Assembly (NCBI GenBank): GCA_016935315.1
Contig: JAFGRD010000131.1
Location: 1 to 58,075, forward strand
Length of the DNA: 58,075 bases
From: Pirellulales bacterium
GTDB lineage: Bacteria; Planctomycetota; Planctomycetia; Pirellulales; Thermoguttaceae
Reading direction: 5' to 3'
Shown piece by piece: positions 1-8,355 of the stretch; the first letter of the stretch is position 1; the number at the start of each line of letters is the position of its first letter. A model generated the notes under the pieces. The model ran no database searches. It saw only the letters and a list, made by a program, of their open reading frames with translations, and was not told the DNA's origin. The position numbers were made by a program, and so were the translations under genes.

Positions 1-235
1 GCGATGCCGCCGCGTCGGCCCAGGTGTCGCCCGAGCCGCCGGGCAAGGCATCCGCGTCGACGTGCAAGATGTGTCCGTCGGGCGGGGGGTCCGCCGCCAG
101 CGGCGTCGGCCATGGGCTGACCGCCAGCAGCCGCCGATCCTCCAACTGCTCCAGCGTGGCTCGCCGAAGGTTCAGCCGGGGCCTTCTGGTTTGCCGTGTA
201 CCTCCTCGTCCTCGGTCCAGACTGGTCCTAAACAT
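1..235 (-). CDS. N-terminus of a planctomycete surface protein (LEPR-XLL type), cut by the window edge
   Basis: An open frame runs from ATG at 233-235 to the window edge (78 codons). The upstream sequence AAGGGAGCGAGTC before the ATG supplies a Shine-Dalgarno site with good spacing. The product starts with a strongly basic, Arg-rich stretch without a classical hydrophobic signal, followed by TLEQLEDRRLLAVSP, which matches the LEPR-XLL type motif near the N-terminus of large planctomycete extracellular proteins. Next comes HILHVDADALPGGSGDTW, the usual opening of a right-handed beta-helix region ('DADA..G..G.SW'). It is therefore probably a secreted beta-helix protein. The remainder, including any C-terminal anchor, lies outside the window. 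The giant gene at 27148 has the same kind of N-terminus (VEQFEDRVLLS). Confidence 0.75.
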   Translation of the reverse strand, partial: MFRTSLDRGRGGTRQTRRPRLNLRRATLEQLEDRRLLAVSPWPTPLAADPPPDGHILHVDADALPGGSGDTWADAAAS

Positions 236-594
236 GACTCGCTCCCTTCCGGCCCGGTCGCCGCCGGGGTTGCCGGCGGTCCGGTCCAACTAAGACATTG
301 GATGAACAAATAACTCCGGATCGAATCGTGACGGAGCAATACCCGCCCGACTCGGCCGGAAGGAAGTCTGGCCGCAATATACTCCACTGCCCCAGGGAAT
401 GTCAATGGGGCGTAAGAGAAATCCGTTGGCTTTGATGATCCGGGCAGATGCCAGGCGGGACCCTCGTGTGGAGTCACGCGGCGTTTGTGCTCCGGTTGGA
501 TCAGATCGACCGGATCATGGTGCGGGAGAGCGTTGCGTCGGCCGGCGGCGACGGAAGGCCGAAGAAGTCGGGCTCCCGTTGGTCGCCCTCGCCG
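236..594. other. Intergenic region with a degenerate 103-bp element
   Basis: This 359-bp gap lies between the start of the leftmost gene and the stop codon of the 895-residue protein gene, both on the minus strand. I see no convincing gene in it. Its right end holds half of the dispersed hairpin element described separately. Confidence 0.5.
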
Positions 595-596
595 TC
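546..596 (+). repeat. 103-bp dispersed hairpin element, copy A (half copy)
   Basis: Contains GGGCTCCCGTTGGTCGCCCT, the right arm and flank of the hairpin seen complete at 4691-4793, 8172-8274 and 15467-15569. The left arm has decayed to ACGGAAGGCC. It ends right at the stop codon of the neighbouring minus-strand gene (595-597). Confidence 0.6.
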
Positions 597-3282
597 ATTC
601 GTTTGCCGGCGATTGCATGATGATCTCCACGTGGGCCGTAAGCGCCTCGTTGGTCATGGCGCCGTCGAGCGTCAGGCCGCGAAACCAGTTCAGCGGCGGG
701 GCCTGGTAGCCTTCCGGTGCCCGCATGCTGAGCAGGCTTCCGCCCGCTTCCGCAAGGGCCGTCGACGTCCAATAGCCGCTTCCGTCGGGACGCTTCTGGA
801 AGACATACTGGCCGCCGAGCGGGCAGACCAGCTTGGCGTCCAGGAGCAATTCGGCCGCCGCCCGGCAGTCTTCCGGCGGAACGTGGAGCTGTTGGTCCAG
901 CGCGTTGATCAACCGCAGATTGCTCAGCGAAGTCTCACGAGTCCGCGCGTAGCCCCAGTTGTTCAAGAAGGGCGTCATCCGGGCGTGCGACACGTCGCCG
1001 ATCCGCATTCGCAATTGGGCGGGCCGGACCGCCTGCTGAAACTGAAGTCGCGGCGTTACCGCGGCGAGCACCTCCGGATGCAGCGAGAAGACCGTGAACT
1101 GATCGAACTGACGGCGCCACAGGCCCAGCCGATTGCTGGAATAGCCGTGGCCGTCCGGGGCAGCCGGGATCTGCACGTCGAGCAGACTCAGCAGCCCGAG
1201 CGGTCCGGCGACGCCAACGTATCCGACCAACACATCGCGGAGCCTGCCGGTGGGAAGCATCTGCCCGTCGACGAGTTGCAACGGCGGGCCGAAATCGGCC
1301 AGCCCCCCAAACAGACGCTGGTCTTTCAGCACGAGTTCTCCAGCCGCTATGTCGCCCGGAATCGGAGCCAACTGGCTCGGCTCAGCCGACCCCACCACAC
1401 CCGCAAGCAGCTCGTATTGCTTGGAGGCCAAGGGGCTCATCCGCAAGTCCAGGGTGACCTTTTCCCGGTTTTCGGGCAACGCTTCCCGCTTCACGGCGGC
1501 CATGATCGGATCCAGCGGTCCCCATTTCTCCCGATAGAAGTCGGTGAATCTGCGATAGGCCGCCAGCTCTGCTCGGGTGATCTGGTCGGTCGGCACATCG
1601 GGCACCGGGAGAAGCGCCCCGCGATGGCCGCGGAGCTGGTCGTAGACTTGCCCGTCTTCAAGCACCGTGCGGCTGCCGTCGGGCCGTGGGCCGAACTCGG
1701 GTGGGAGCAGCTCGCCGGCGATGAGCTGCGCGATCGTATCGCCCGGTTTGCCCTCGCTGGCCGAAGCCAGCACGGCAAGCTGCACCAGATCGACGTCGGC
1801 GGCAGCCTGGAGACGCCGGGCCATTTCCACGCGATAGTGCGGTCCGGTCAGGGTGCGGAAGAACGCGTCGGAGAAGTAGACGAAAACCGTATCCTCGCGT
1901 TTCAGCGGCATCAGCGCCCGGGCGTGACGGAAATTGTCGGAGCTTCCCAGCGAGCCCGCCGCCGATTTCGTTTCGAGGAATCGAGCCGCCAGGGTCCTGG
2001 AGGTGGTCACCAGGTGAAAATCACCGTCGGTGGCGTAGTAGGATCGCACGCTGCCGTCGGGCGAGGCGAGCAGCGAGACCGTCGAGTCGCCGAGCTTGAT
2101 CTTGGTTTCCGTCACACCGCCGGCGTTGACTCGCTGCAACCGTTGGGCGGCGAAGTCGGCGCCCAACAGCGCGCTGTTTCGAGCGTAGAAGAGAATTCCG
2201 TACGCGGCCCCTTCACGGAAGAACATGTCGTTGCCGATAATGGCCACGTCGGCGATCAGCGTTCCGCCGAGCATGCGGGACAGGGCATTCTGCTTCAGCA
2301 CGAGCTGCGTTTCCATGCGCTGGCTCATCTCATAACTGAGCCCGCGGGTGGCCAGAAGGTTTTGCAGGTCGCCTTGCCATTTGGCCAGCGTGTCTTGCAT
2401 CCAGAGGAAATTGGCAAAGCTGCCGAAACGCACGTAGAAGCACTCCTCGGGCACGCGCATGGCGATGGGTTCCACTTCGACGTCGTCGGGTGGCTTGGGA
2501 GTCGTGGCCTCGGGAGACGGCAGCGGCGCGGGCAGCGGCTGATCGGCAACCTGATCCAGGTTGTTCAACCCCAGAATCCGGTCTTGCTGCATGGCAATGC
2601 GGATCGACTCGGTCCCCAGCATCAGCCCCAATGCTTCCTCCAGCTCGACCTGCCAGGAGGGGGCTTGTTCGGATTCGGGCAAGGTGAGACTCAGCCGTCG
2701 CGCAAGGGTCGTTTTCAGGTAGCTGTCGACCAGCGGCGGATAATCGGGCTTCTTCTCCAGCAGCCCCGGCGTGGCCGTGTACTGGCTCCACCAGGCACGA
2801 AGCAGGTTCCTGCTGGCTACCGGATCGTGGCGCGCGAGAACCGTCATTCGGTATGCCGTGCGACCTTGCAGCGTCAATTCCAGCGGGGCGTCGCCGCGGA
2901 ACAGGAAGTAGATGGTCGCCTTGGGCGGGCGATCGAGGATCGAACCCAGCAGTCCGCCTACCTGGCGCGCCAACGGTCGCCCACGCAACAGCGGTGAATC
3001 CTCGCTGAGGATTTCCTTGACAACGGCTCCGATCGCCGGTGCATGGATTGTCGGGTAGAGCACGCGACCGTCCCTCTCAGTCAGGCAAAGTGCCTCCAGG
3101 CCGAGCGCCTCGGGCAACATCGCCTTGTGCAGATCGATTTCCAGCTTGCCCACGCCAAACCGGCCGCCGGAGAAGGCCTCGGCGACGATCCTGACCTGGC
3201 CAAAGACCGGAGCCGTCGACGCACAGGCCAGGAGGATCACGGCCGAAGAAACGAGGCCCCGTCGCACTGTGTTGGATCGCAT
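595..3282 (-). CDS. Large secreted protein of unknown function
   Basis: 895 residues. The N-terminus is a signal peptide (MRSN, basic, then VILLACASTAPVFGQ), so the protein is exported. No catalytic motif or named domain is recognised. The middle has a Pro-rich linker at about residues 260-285 (PLPAPLPSPEATTPKPPDD) separating two globular parts. The second part contains several FVYFSDAFFR/FYVRFGS-like strands, resembling the many uncharacterised large exported proteins of planctomycetes. There is no transmembrane helix besides the signal and no lipobox. Upstream of the ATG only a weak TAGGAC ribosome site is visible. It lies on the same strand as, and 122 bp beyond the end of, the alcohol dehydrogenase gene. 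A long open frame on the other strand is a shadow caused by high GC. The function is unknown. Confidence 0.7.
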   Translation of the reverse strand: MRSNTVRRGLVSSAVILLACASTAPVFGQVRIVAEAFSGGRFGVGKLEIDLHKAMLPEALGLEALCLTERDGRVLYPTIHAPAIGAVVKEILSEDSPLLRGRPLARQVGGLLGSILDRPPKATIYFLFRGDAPLELTLQGRTAYRMTVLARHDPVASRNLLRAWWSQYTATPGLLEKKPDYPPLVDSYLKTTLARRLSLTLPESEQAPSWQVELEEALGLMLGTESIRIAMQQDRILGLNNLDQVADQPLPAPLPSPEATTPKPPDDVEVEPIAMRVPEECFYVRFGSFANFLWMQDTLAKWQGDLQNLLATRGLSYEMSQRMETQLVLKQNALSRMLGGTLIADVAIIGNDMFFREGAAYGILFYARNSALLGADFAAQRLQRVNAGGVTETKIKLGDSTVSLLASPDGSVRSYYATDGDFHLVTTSRTLAARFLETKSAAGSLGSSDNFRHARALMPLKREDTVFVYFSDAFFRTLTGPHYRVEMARRLQAAADVDLVQLAVLASASEGKPGDTIAQLIAGELLPPEFGPRPDGSRTVLEDGQVYDQLRGHRGALLPVPDVPTDQITRAELAAYRRFTDFYREKWGPLDPIMAAVKREALPENREKVTLDLRMSPLASKQYELLAGVVGSAEPSQLAPIPGDIAAGELVLKDQRLFGGLADFGPPLQLVDGQMLPTGRLRDVLVGYVGVAGPLGLLSLLDVQIPAAPDGHGYSSNRLGLWRRQFDQFTVFSLHPEVLAAVTPRLQFQQAVRPAQLRMRIGDVSHARMTPFLNNWGYARTRETSLSNLRLINALDQQLHVPPEDCRAAAELLLDAKLVCPLGGQYVFQKRPDGSGYWTSTALAEAGGSLLSMRAPEGYQAPPLNWFRGLTLDGAMTNEALTAHVEIIMQSPANE

Positions 3283-3404
3283 CGTTGTGTGTGTCCTATA
3301 ACGCTGTCCAGTATCTCGATGGAATCACGGCGTCGCCTTGCCGGCCGGAGACGCCGCATTTCTCTACCAGTATAGGTCATGGCAGTGCGGTCGCCGGGGG
3401 AGGC

Positions 3405-4406
3405 CTACTCCACGACCAGCACGCCCGTGCCGTTGATTCGATCGTTCTTCAGGTCCTGTAGCGCCCGGTTCGCTTCGGTCAGGGGATAGGTGTTGGTCCG
3501 CGGCCGGATGGGGATCTCGGCGGCCTCGGCCAGAAGCTCACGGCCGTCGTCGCGCGTATTGCAGGTGACCGAGTGGATGTCGCGTTCGTAGAAGACGTAT
3601 CGCTCGTAATCCATCTCCGGCAACGGCGTCATGTAGATGCCCGCCAATGCCAGCGTTCCTCCCTTTCGCAGCGAAAGCAGCGCCGGCGGCACCAACTCGC
3701 CCGCGGGGGCAAAGATGATCGCGCTATCGACCTGCACCGGCATTTCGGCCGGCCGCTCTCCGACCCAAACGGCTCCCATCTGCCGCGCCAACCGTCGATG
3801 GCTCTCACCGCGCGTGACCACGTAGACTTCACAGCCGCGATGCCGGGCGATCTGAATCACCACGTGGGCCGACGAACCGAATCCGTAAAGTGCCAGCTTC
3901 CCGTGGCGCGGCAACCGGGCCCGCTTCAACGCCCGATAGCCGATGATGCCGGCGCAGAGCAGAGGCGCCGCCTCCAGGTCGCTGAAGGCATCGGGAAGCT
4001 CGTAGGCGAATGCCTCGGGGACAACAGCATACTCGGCGTAGCCGCCGTCGGCATGGTATCCCGTGAAGCGAGCCGACTCGCAAAGGTTCTCTTGCCCAAC
4101 CGCGCAGAAACCGCACTCGCCGCAAGTCTGCCGCAGCCAGGCCACTCCGACGCGCTGCCCCACCGTGAGTCGTTGGCAACCCGGTCCGCGAGCGTCCACC
4201 GTGCCGACGACCTGGTGTCCGGGCACGATCGGCAGCTTCTGCCGCGGCAGATCGCCCTCAATCACGTGCAAATCGGTCCGGCAGATCGCGCAGCAGTGAA
4301 CTCTCAGCCGCACGTGTCCCGCCTCCGGTTCCGGGAGCGGCAGGTCCGTCAGCTTCAGCGGCGAAGAATCGATTGCCGCAATCTGTTCAAGACGCATGGC
4401 CTTCAC
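3405..4406 (-). CDS. Zinc-dependent alcohol dehydrogenase (MDR family)
   Basis: About 333 residues, a normal length for a medium-chain dehydrogenase. Catalytic zinc region: CAICRTDLH with Cys42, then PGHQ with His64. Structural zinc: CGECGFC and NLC (Cys95, 98, 101, 109). Nucleotide-binding Rossmann turn: LALYGFGSSAHVVIQIA. The protein probably oxidises alcohols or reduces aldehydes with NAD(P)H in the cytoplasm. The substrate cannot be told. The start chosen is GTG at 4404-4406, giving VKAMRLEQ. This matches the MKAM start of the family and has GGAGAG five bases upstream. ATG at 4397 is the alternative, and a longer open frame upstream has no homology. The usual Glu after the zinc His (GHE) is Gln here. 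Confidence 0.88.
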   Translation of the reverse strand: MKAMRLEQIAAIDSSPLKLTDLPLPEPEAGHVRLRVHCCAICRTDLHVIEGDLPRQKLPIVPGHQVVGTVDARGPGCQRLTVGQRVGVAWLRQTCGECGFCAVGQENLCESARFTGYHADGGYAEYAVVPEAFAYELPDAFSDLEAAPLLCAGIIGYRALKRARLPRHGKLALYGFGSSAHVVIQIARHRGCEVYVVTRGESHRRLARQMGAVWVGERPAEMPVQVDSAIIFAPAGELVPPALLSLRKGGTLALAGIYMTPLPEMDYERYVFYERDIHSVTCNTRDDGRELLAEAAEIPIRPRTNTYPLTEANRALQDLKNDRINGTGVLVVE

Positions 4407-4617
4407 GGGGTCTCTCCGACGGGAGCTGGTCGCGGGGAATTCTGTGGGCTGCACGGCGAATGTATGCACGACTCTCCGCGGAAGCGGCGACTCGCATCCC
4501 AGACGGCCGCTGCCTCCGCAATGCACCGTACACAGATCCACACAACATGATACGGCGGCGCGACGCAGCAAGGCAATACCCTATTCCGGCAGACCCGGCT
4601 TTGGCAAGATCGCCTAC

Positions 4618-4647
4618 TTGCCGGCGCGGCGTGCCGCGGCCTATAAT
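4618..4647 (+). promoter_or_regulatory. Candidate sigma-70 promoter upstream of the thioredoxin gene
   Basis: TTGCCG at 4618-4623, an 18-bp spacer and a perfect TATAAT at 4642-4647. It points toward the gene at 4815. The transcript would pass through the hairpin element at 4691-4793, which would then lie in the 5' leader. Confidence 0.45.
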
Positions 4648-4664
4648 GAACGCGATTGACCAAT

Positions 4665-4793
4665 CTGCACTTTCTGGAAAAACGGCACTTACTGATGTTT
4701 GCATTGTGAATGATCCAGACCGACCAACGGGAGGCCGGAAAAATCGGGCTCCCGTTGGCCGCCCTCGCGCATTGACTGTGCAAGCGTCAATAG
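4665..4793 (+). repeat. 103-bp dispersed hairpin element, copy B, with a left extension
   Basis: The 103-bp unit is 4691-4793. Its core is a hairpin, CGACCAACGGGAGGCC facing GGGCTCCCGTTGGCCG, followed by CCCTCGCGCATTGACTGTGC and AAGCGTCAATAG. On the left an extra CTGCACTTTCTGGAAAAACG (4665-4684) precedes the unit. The same end sequence recurs alone at 57205-57229, suggesting it belongs to the element. Confidence 0.8.
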
Positions 4794-4814
4794 TCCTCCA
4801 AATCGAGGGTCGAG

Positions 4815-5948
4815 ATGATGTGGCGATTCCTTGTCCGTGCCGGCGTCGTGGTGGCTACCCTGTTCTGCTCGATTTCGGCCGGATGGTCGGCGCCGAAAGA
4901 AGTGAAGACTTTGGAAATCGGGGCTGCGGCGCCGGATTTCGAGTTGCCCGGCATCGACGGCAAGACCTATCGGCTCAAAGACTTTGCCGATGCCAGGGTG
5001 CTGGTGATCGTCTTCACGTGCAACCACTGTCCCACGGCCCAGGCGTACGAGGACCGGCTGCTGCGGCTGCACGCAGACTACAAGGCCCGGGGCGTGGCCC
5101 TGGTGGCGGTCTCGCCGAATGACCCGCGCGCCGTGCGGCTGGATGAACTCGGCTATTCCGATCTGGGCGATTCGCTGGACGATATGAAGGTTCGGGCGAA
5201 GGACAAGGGTTTTGCATTTCCGTACCTGTACGACGGCGACCGGCAAGAGACCTCAGCGGCCTACGGCGTGCTGGCCACGCCGCATGTCTTCATCTTCGAC
5301 GCCCAACGGAAGCTCCGCTACGTGGGCCGCGTCGACGATTCCGAGGTGGGCACGGTCCAATCGCACGATGCGCGTAACGCCATCGAGGCCTTGCTGGCGG
5401 GCCGGAGCGTACCGGTCGAAACGACGCGCGTCTTCGGCTGCTCCACCAAATGGTCGGCCAAACGCAAAAGTGCCGCGGAGGCCCTGAAGCAGTGGGATGC
5501 GGAGGCCGTGTCGCTGGATGTGATCGATCAGGCAGGGGTTAAGAAGTCGGCGGCAAACGAGACCAAGAACCTTCGCCTGATCAACGTTTGGGCGACCTGG
5601 TGCATCCCCTGCGTCGAGGAGCTGGCCGAGCTGGTTACGATTCACCGGATGTACCGCAACCGCCGCTTCGAGATGATCACGATCAGTCTGGACGGGGCCA
5701 AGAATCGCGAGCGCGCGCTGGAATTCCTCACCAAGCAGCACGTGTCGGCGAAGAACTATGTGTTCGGCTCGGCCAGCTACGACGAGTTGGCCGAGTCGCT
5801 GGACCCGAAATGGCCCGGCCCGGTGCCCTATACGCTGCTGATCGCGCCCGGCGGCAAGATCATCTATCGCAAGCACGACGCGTTCGATCCGCTGGAGGTC
5901 AAGAAGGCCATTGTCGAACACCTCGGCCGCACGTACGCCAACCGCTGA
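4815..5948 (+). CDS. Secreted protein with two thioredoxin-fold domains (AhpC/TSA-like plus TlpA-like)
   Basis: 377 residues. The signal peptide is at residues 1-26 (LVRAGVVVATLFCSISAGWSA). The first domain (about 33-190) is a redoxin with APDFELPGIDGKTYRLKDF and the dithiol CNHC at Cys69/Cys72. The second domain (about 235-372) is TlpA/ResA-like, with INVWATWCIPCVEELAEL, dithiol Cys263/Cys266 and a YTLLIAPGGKIIYR strand with the expected cis-Pro nearby (GPVPYT). It likely exchanges thiol/disulfide or reduces peroxide outside the cytoplasm. Two redoxin-type domains in one chain suggest internal electron transfer, which is inference. The start ATG at 4815 follows GAGGGTCGAG. The gene converges with the SGNH hydrolase gene, with 20 bp between the stop codons. 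Confidence 0.85.
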   Translation: MMWRFLVRAGVVVATLFCSISAGWSAPKEVKTLEIGAAAPDFELPGIDGKTYRLKDFADARVLVIVFTCNHCPTAQAYEDRLLRLHADYKARGVALVAVSPNDPRAVRLDELGYSDLGDSLDDMKVRAKDKGFAFPYLYDGDRQETSAAYGVLATPHVFIFDAQRKLRYVGRVDDSEVGTVQSHDARNAIEALLAGRSVPVETTRVFGCSTKWSAKRKSAAEALKQWDAEAVSLDVIDQAGVKKSAANETKNLRLINVWATWCIPCVEELAELVTIHRMYRNRRFEMITISLDGAKNRERALEFLTKQHVSAKNYVFGSASYDELAESLDPKWPGPVPYTLLIAPGGKIIYRKHDAFDPLEVKKAIVEHLGRTYANR

Positions 5949-5968
5949 ACCGCACGGCGCCGGGAATC

Positions 5969-6715
5969 CTACTTTTCGCCCATCAGCTTCTTGACCGCCG
6001 GCTCCATGGCCTCGGCCCAGAGACGGTAACCCTTTTCGTTCGGGTGCAGCACGTCCGGCATGATGGACCTCGGCAGTCGGCCGTTCTTCTCCAGGAAGGT
6101 GCCGCTCAAGTCGAGGTAGAAGATGTGTTCGTCGTCCGCGTAGCCGGCGATGATCTTGCTGGTCGCGTCGTTGAGCTTGCGCAGCGGGTCGTTGGCATCT
6201 TCGCCTCGGGGAAAGACGGCCAGCAGCAGGACCTTGGTTTGCGGAAGGCGCGTACGCAACTGCTCCAGAACGGCCTTGATTCCCGCAGCCGTGTCCTCGG
6301 GCTTGTCCTGGCGATGGCCGGCGTTGTTGGTCCCGATCATCACGATGGCCAGCTTCGGCGATATGCCGTCAACCTCCCCGTTCTCCAGCCGCCAGAGGAC
6401 CTGCTCCGTGCGATCGCCGCTGAAGCCGAGGTTCAGTGCATGGCGTTTCGCGTAGTATTGGTCCCAAACCTTCTTCCCACCGTTCTCCCAACCGTGTGTG
6501 ATCGAATCCCCGATCATCAGCAGATCGACCGTTTCCTGCGACTTCAGCGCCGCGAGCTTCTGTTCGTGCCGCGGCATCCACCAGGTCTGCGCCCAGTCGG
6601 CGGTTTGCACCTCCGGCTTCAACGCGGCGACATCCTGAACCGCCGCCGCCCAGGCCACGGCAGGGGTTATCCAGAGCAGGACAGCGAGACAACGGGCGAC
6701 ACACTTCGTTCTCAT
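5969..6715 (-). CDS. Secreted SGNH/GDSL-family hydrolase
   Basis: 248 residues from ATG at 6713-6715, which follows AAAGGAAAG at good spacing. A longer frame upstream lacks support. The signal peptide ends near AVAWAAA (residue 25). SGNH blocks are present: LLMIGDSITHGW with nucleophile Ser71, GFSGDRTEQVLWRL (Gly block), VMIGTNNAGH (Asn130) and DVLHPNEKGYRLWA, holding the Asp-x-x-His pair. This pattern resembles the PAF-acetylhydrolase-like subgroup of GDSL esterases, which planctomycetes carry in many copies. It probably removes acetyl or acyl groups from polysaccharides or other substrates outside the cytoplasm. The actual substrate is unknown. Confidence 0.88.
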   Translation of the reverse strand: MRTKCVARCLAVLLWITPAVAWAAAVQDVAALKPEVQTADWAQTWWMPRHEQKLAALKSQETVDLLMIGDSITHGWENGGKKVWDQYYAKRHALNLGFSGDRTEQVLWRLENGEVDGISPKLAIVMIGTNNAGHRQDKPEDTAAGIKAVLEQLRTRLPQTKVLLLAVFPRGEDANDPLRKLNDATSKIIAGYADDEHIFYLDLSGTFLEKNGRLPRSIMPDVLHPNEKGYRLWAEAMEPAVKKLMGEK

Positions 6716-6956
6716 GTTCTTTCCTTTCAAGGAGCTATCGGTATGAGACTTCAGGAGGCTATGTGGCTGGCGGTGAATGCGGCGCAACAGCGAGACACGG
6801 GATGGCAAACCGGCGATCCGATGCTCGTGCGGACAACGCGGATCGGCTCCTTCGGGGCCTCGTCCACGCTCAGATTTCCAGGATACGCGGACCGGCGCCC
6901 ACTGTCAACTTCCGCCGTCAAGACGCCGCCACACCGCCCGCCGATCCCCGCCCCCG

Positions 6957-7874
6957 TCACCCGGCGTTCCGCGTTCGATCCTTGTCCGTCAGGACGCGGC
7001 CGCGCGGGGCTTCCTCGCCGGCGTCTTGGAAGCCGTACTCGACGAGATCGCCCATGTCGAAACGAAACCGATGGCGCTTCGAGATCTCGCCGGCCCGCCG
7101 AGCCAAGGCGTCGCGCGTCACCCGTTGTCGGCGAGGCAGCGCGATCAGGATCTTGTTGCCGGCACCGGGAACGTCCACGATGTAGAGCTGCTCGAACACG
7201 TCCTGGTACGTCCGAACCATCGAGTCGTACAGGCGGTTCGAGCTGCGCCCCCAAACGTTCCCGACAACAATGCCTTGGGCAGTGAGGGCGTCGCGGGCGG
7301 ATCGAAGAAACTCGCGAGTCGTCAAGGCGTAGGGAATGTCATCGGAGCTGAAGGCATCCAGGAGAATCAGGTCATACAGATTCCGTCGCTTTTCGATGAA
7401 CCGTCTGCCGTCCTCCACGTACGCACGCATGGTCGGGTCTTCGCGGAATCCGAAGTACGTCTTGGCTACTTCCACGACGTCCGCGTCGATATCGACCACG
7501 TCGATCCGCATCTGCGGGAAGTGCGCGTGAAGGAAACCTGGAATCGTCCCGCCGCCGAGGCCCACGATCAGCACGCGTTGCGGCTTCGCGACCAGTGCGA
7601 GTCCCACGGGCATGACCCGCGCGTAGGGAAGCTCAATGTGGTCCGGGTCTCCGAGCTTGACGACACTCTGCCGCGCACCGCCCTCCTCGAATCGCAAGAT
7701 GCGCAAGCCCTGGTCGTTCTCGGTGACCAGGATTCTGCTGTAAAGCGAGGTCTTTTCAAACAGCGTCCTTTCTTCAGCCTCGCCGCTGCCACAAAGGGCA
7801 AGGGCAAGCACGGCGAGGGCAAGACAGGCGAAACCCGCCAGAAGCCCTCGCGGAAGAAGCGTTCGGCTGAACAT
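6957..7874 (-). CDS. Exported spermidine-synthase-like protein
   Basis: 305 residues. The N-terminus is a signal peptide or membrane anchor (LLAGFACLALAVLALALCGSGEAEE). The rest is a spermidine synthase-like methyltransferase fold. It has RVLIVGLGGGTIPGFLH (nucleotide-binding Gly loop), IDVVDIDADVVEVAKTYFGF (acidic end of strand 2), YVEDGRRFIEK, and LILLDAFSSDDIPYALTT, which aligns with the D-x-D catalytic loop region. Canonical SpeE polyamine-binding residues cannot be confirmed. The family is common in Gram-negative bacteria, often fused to membrane segments, and its role is not settled. The start ATG at 7872-7874 follows GGGAGG. Cytoplasmic polyamine synthesis seems unlikely given the export signal. 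Confidence 0.78.
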   Translation of the reverse strand: MFSRTLLPRGLLAGFACLALAVLALALCGSGEAEERTLFEKTSLYSRILVTENDQGLRILRFEEGGARQSVVKLGDPDHIELPYARVMPVGLALVAKPQRVLIVGLGGGTIPGFLHAHFPQMRIDVVDIDADVVEVAKTYFGFREDPTMRAYVEDGRRFIEKRRNLYDLILLDAFSSDDIPYALTTREFLRSARDALTAQGIVVGNVWGRSSNRLYDSMVRTYQDVFEQLYIVDVPGAGNKILIALPRRQRVTRDALARRAGEISKRHRFRFDMGDLVEYGFQDAGEEAPRGRVLTDKDRTRNAG

Positions 7875-8355
7875 CGCGCCATACCTCCCACCATGACAAG
7901 TGCATTTTGCACGGGCCGCCCAGCAAGATAATGCGACCGTGAACTCCGCCCGAACGCCGTTCTCTACGGTCTACCGTACGATACCCCGTGGAGCATTCCA
8001 CAGCAAGTGTGCGTGTCGCATAATCGTCAGGGTTTGCCTGCCCACTCAGATCCGCATCGGTCTCCCGCGGTATCTTCGCCAGACCCGGTAAGAGCCCACC
8101 ATGGGAACCCCGGCGTATCCGAGTTTGTCCCGGTTGACTGCAAATCGAGCCGGATCGTCCCGATACTCCCATTATGGACGCTTGCACACTCGATGCGCGA
8201 GGGCGACCAACGGAAGCCCAACTTGCCCGGCCTCCCGTTGGTCGGCCTTGATCATTCAAAATGCAGAGATCAATAGGCAGCCCGAGAATCGGTCGGCCGG
8301 GCATACTCTGCCCGCCGGATTCCGGGATGGAGGCCGATGCGGACCCACGATTAGC
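7875..8355. other. Divergent intergenic region carrying repeat copy C
   Basis: This 481-bp region lies between the divergently read genes at 7874 (minus) and 8356 (plus). Apart from the 103-bp element at 8172-8274 I see no gene or RNA. A frame open from 8101 into the LysM gene translates the repeat and is not a real N-terminus. Confidence 0.5.
8172..8274 (-). repeat. 103-bp dispersed hairpin element, copy C
   Basis: Reverse orientation to copies B and D and exactly the same length (103 bp). The hairpin arms are CGACCAACGGGAGGCC and GGGCTTCCGTTGGTCGCC on the minus strand. It starts with ATTGATCTCTGCATTTTGAA and ends GTGCAAGCGTCCATAA. Confidence 0.8.

Noticed and set aside
448-2997. Plus-strand open frame of 849 codons opposite the secreted protein gene
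   Set aside because: The product is Arg/Gln/His-rich without any motif, lacks a ribosome site, and the minus strand has a signal peptide and ordinary composition. It is a high-GC shadow.
5588-7285. Plus-strand open frame of 565 codons over the SGNH and spermidine-synthase-like genes
   Set aside because: It runs in another frame of the thioredoxin gene and opposite two well-supported genes; no family features.
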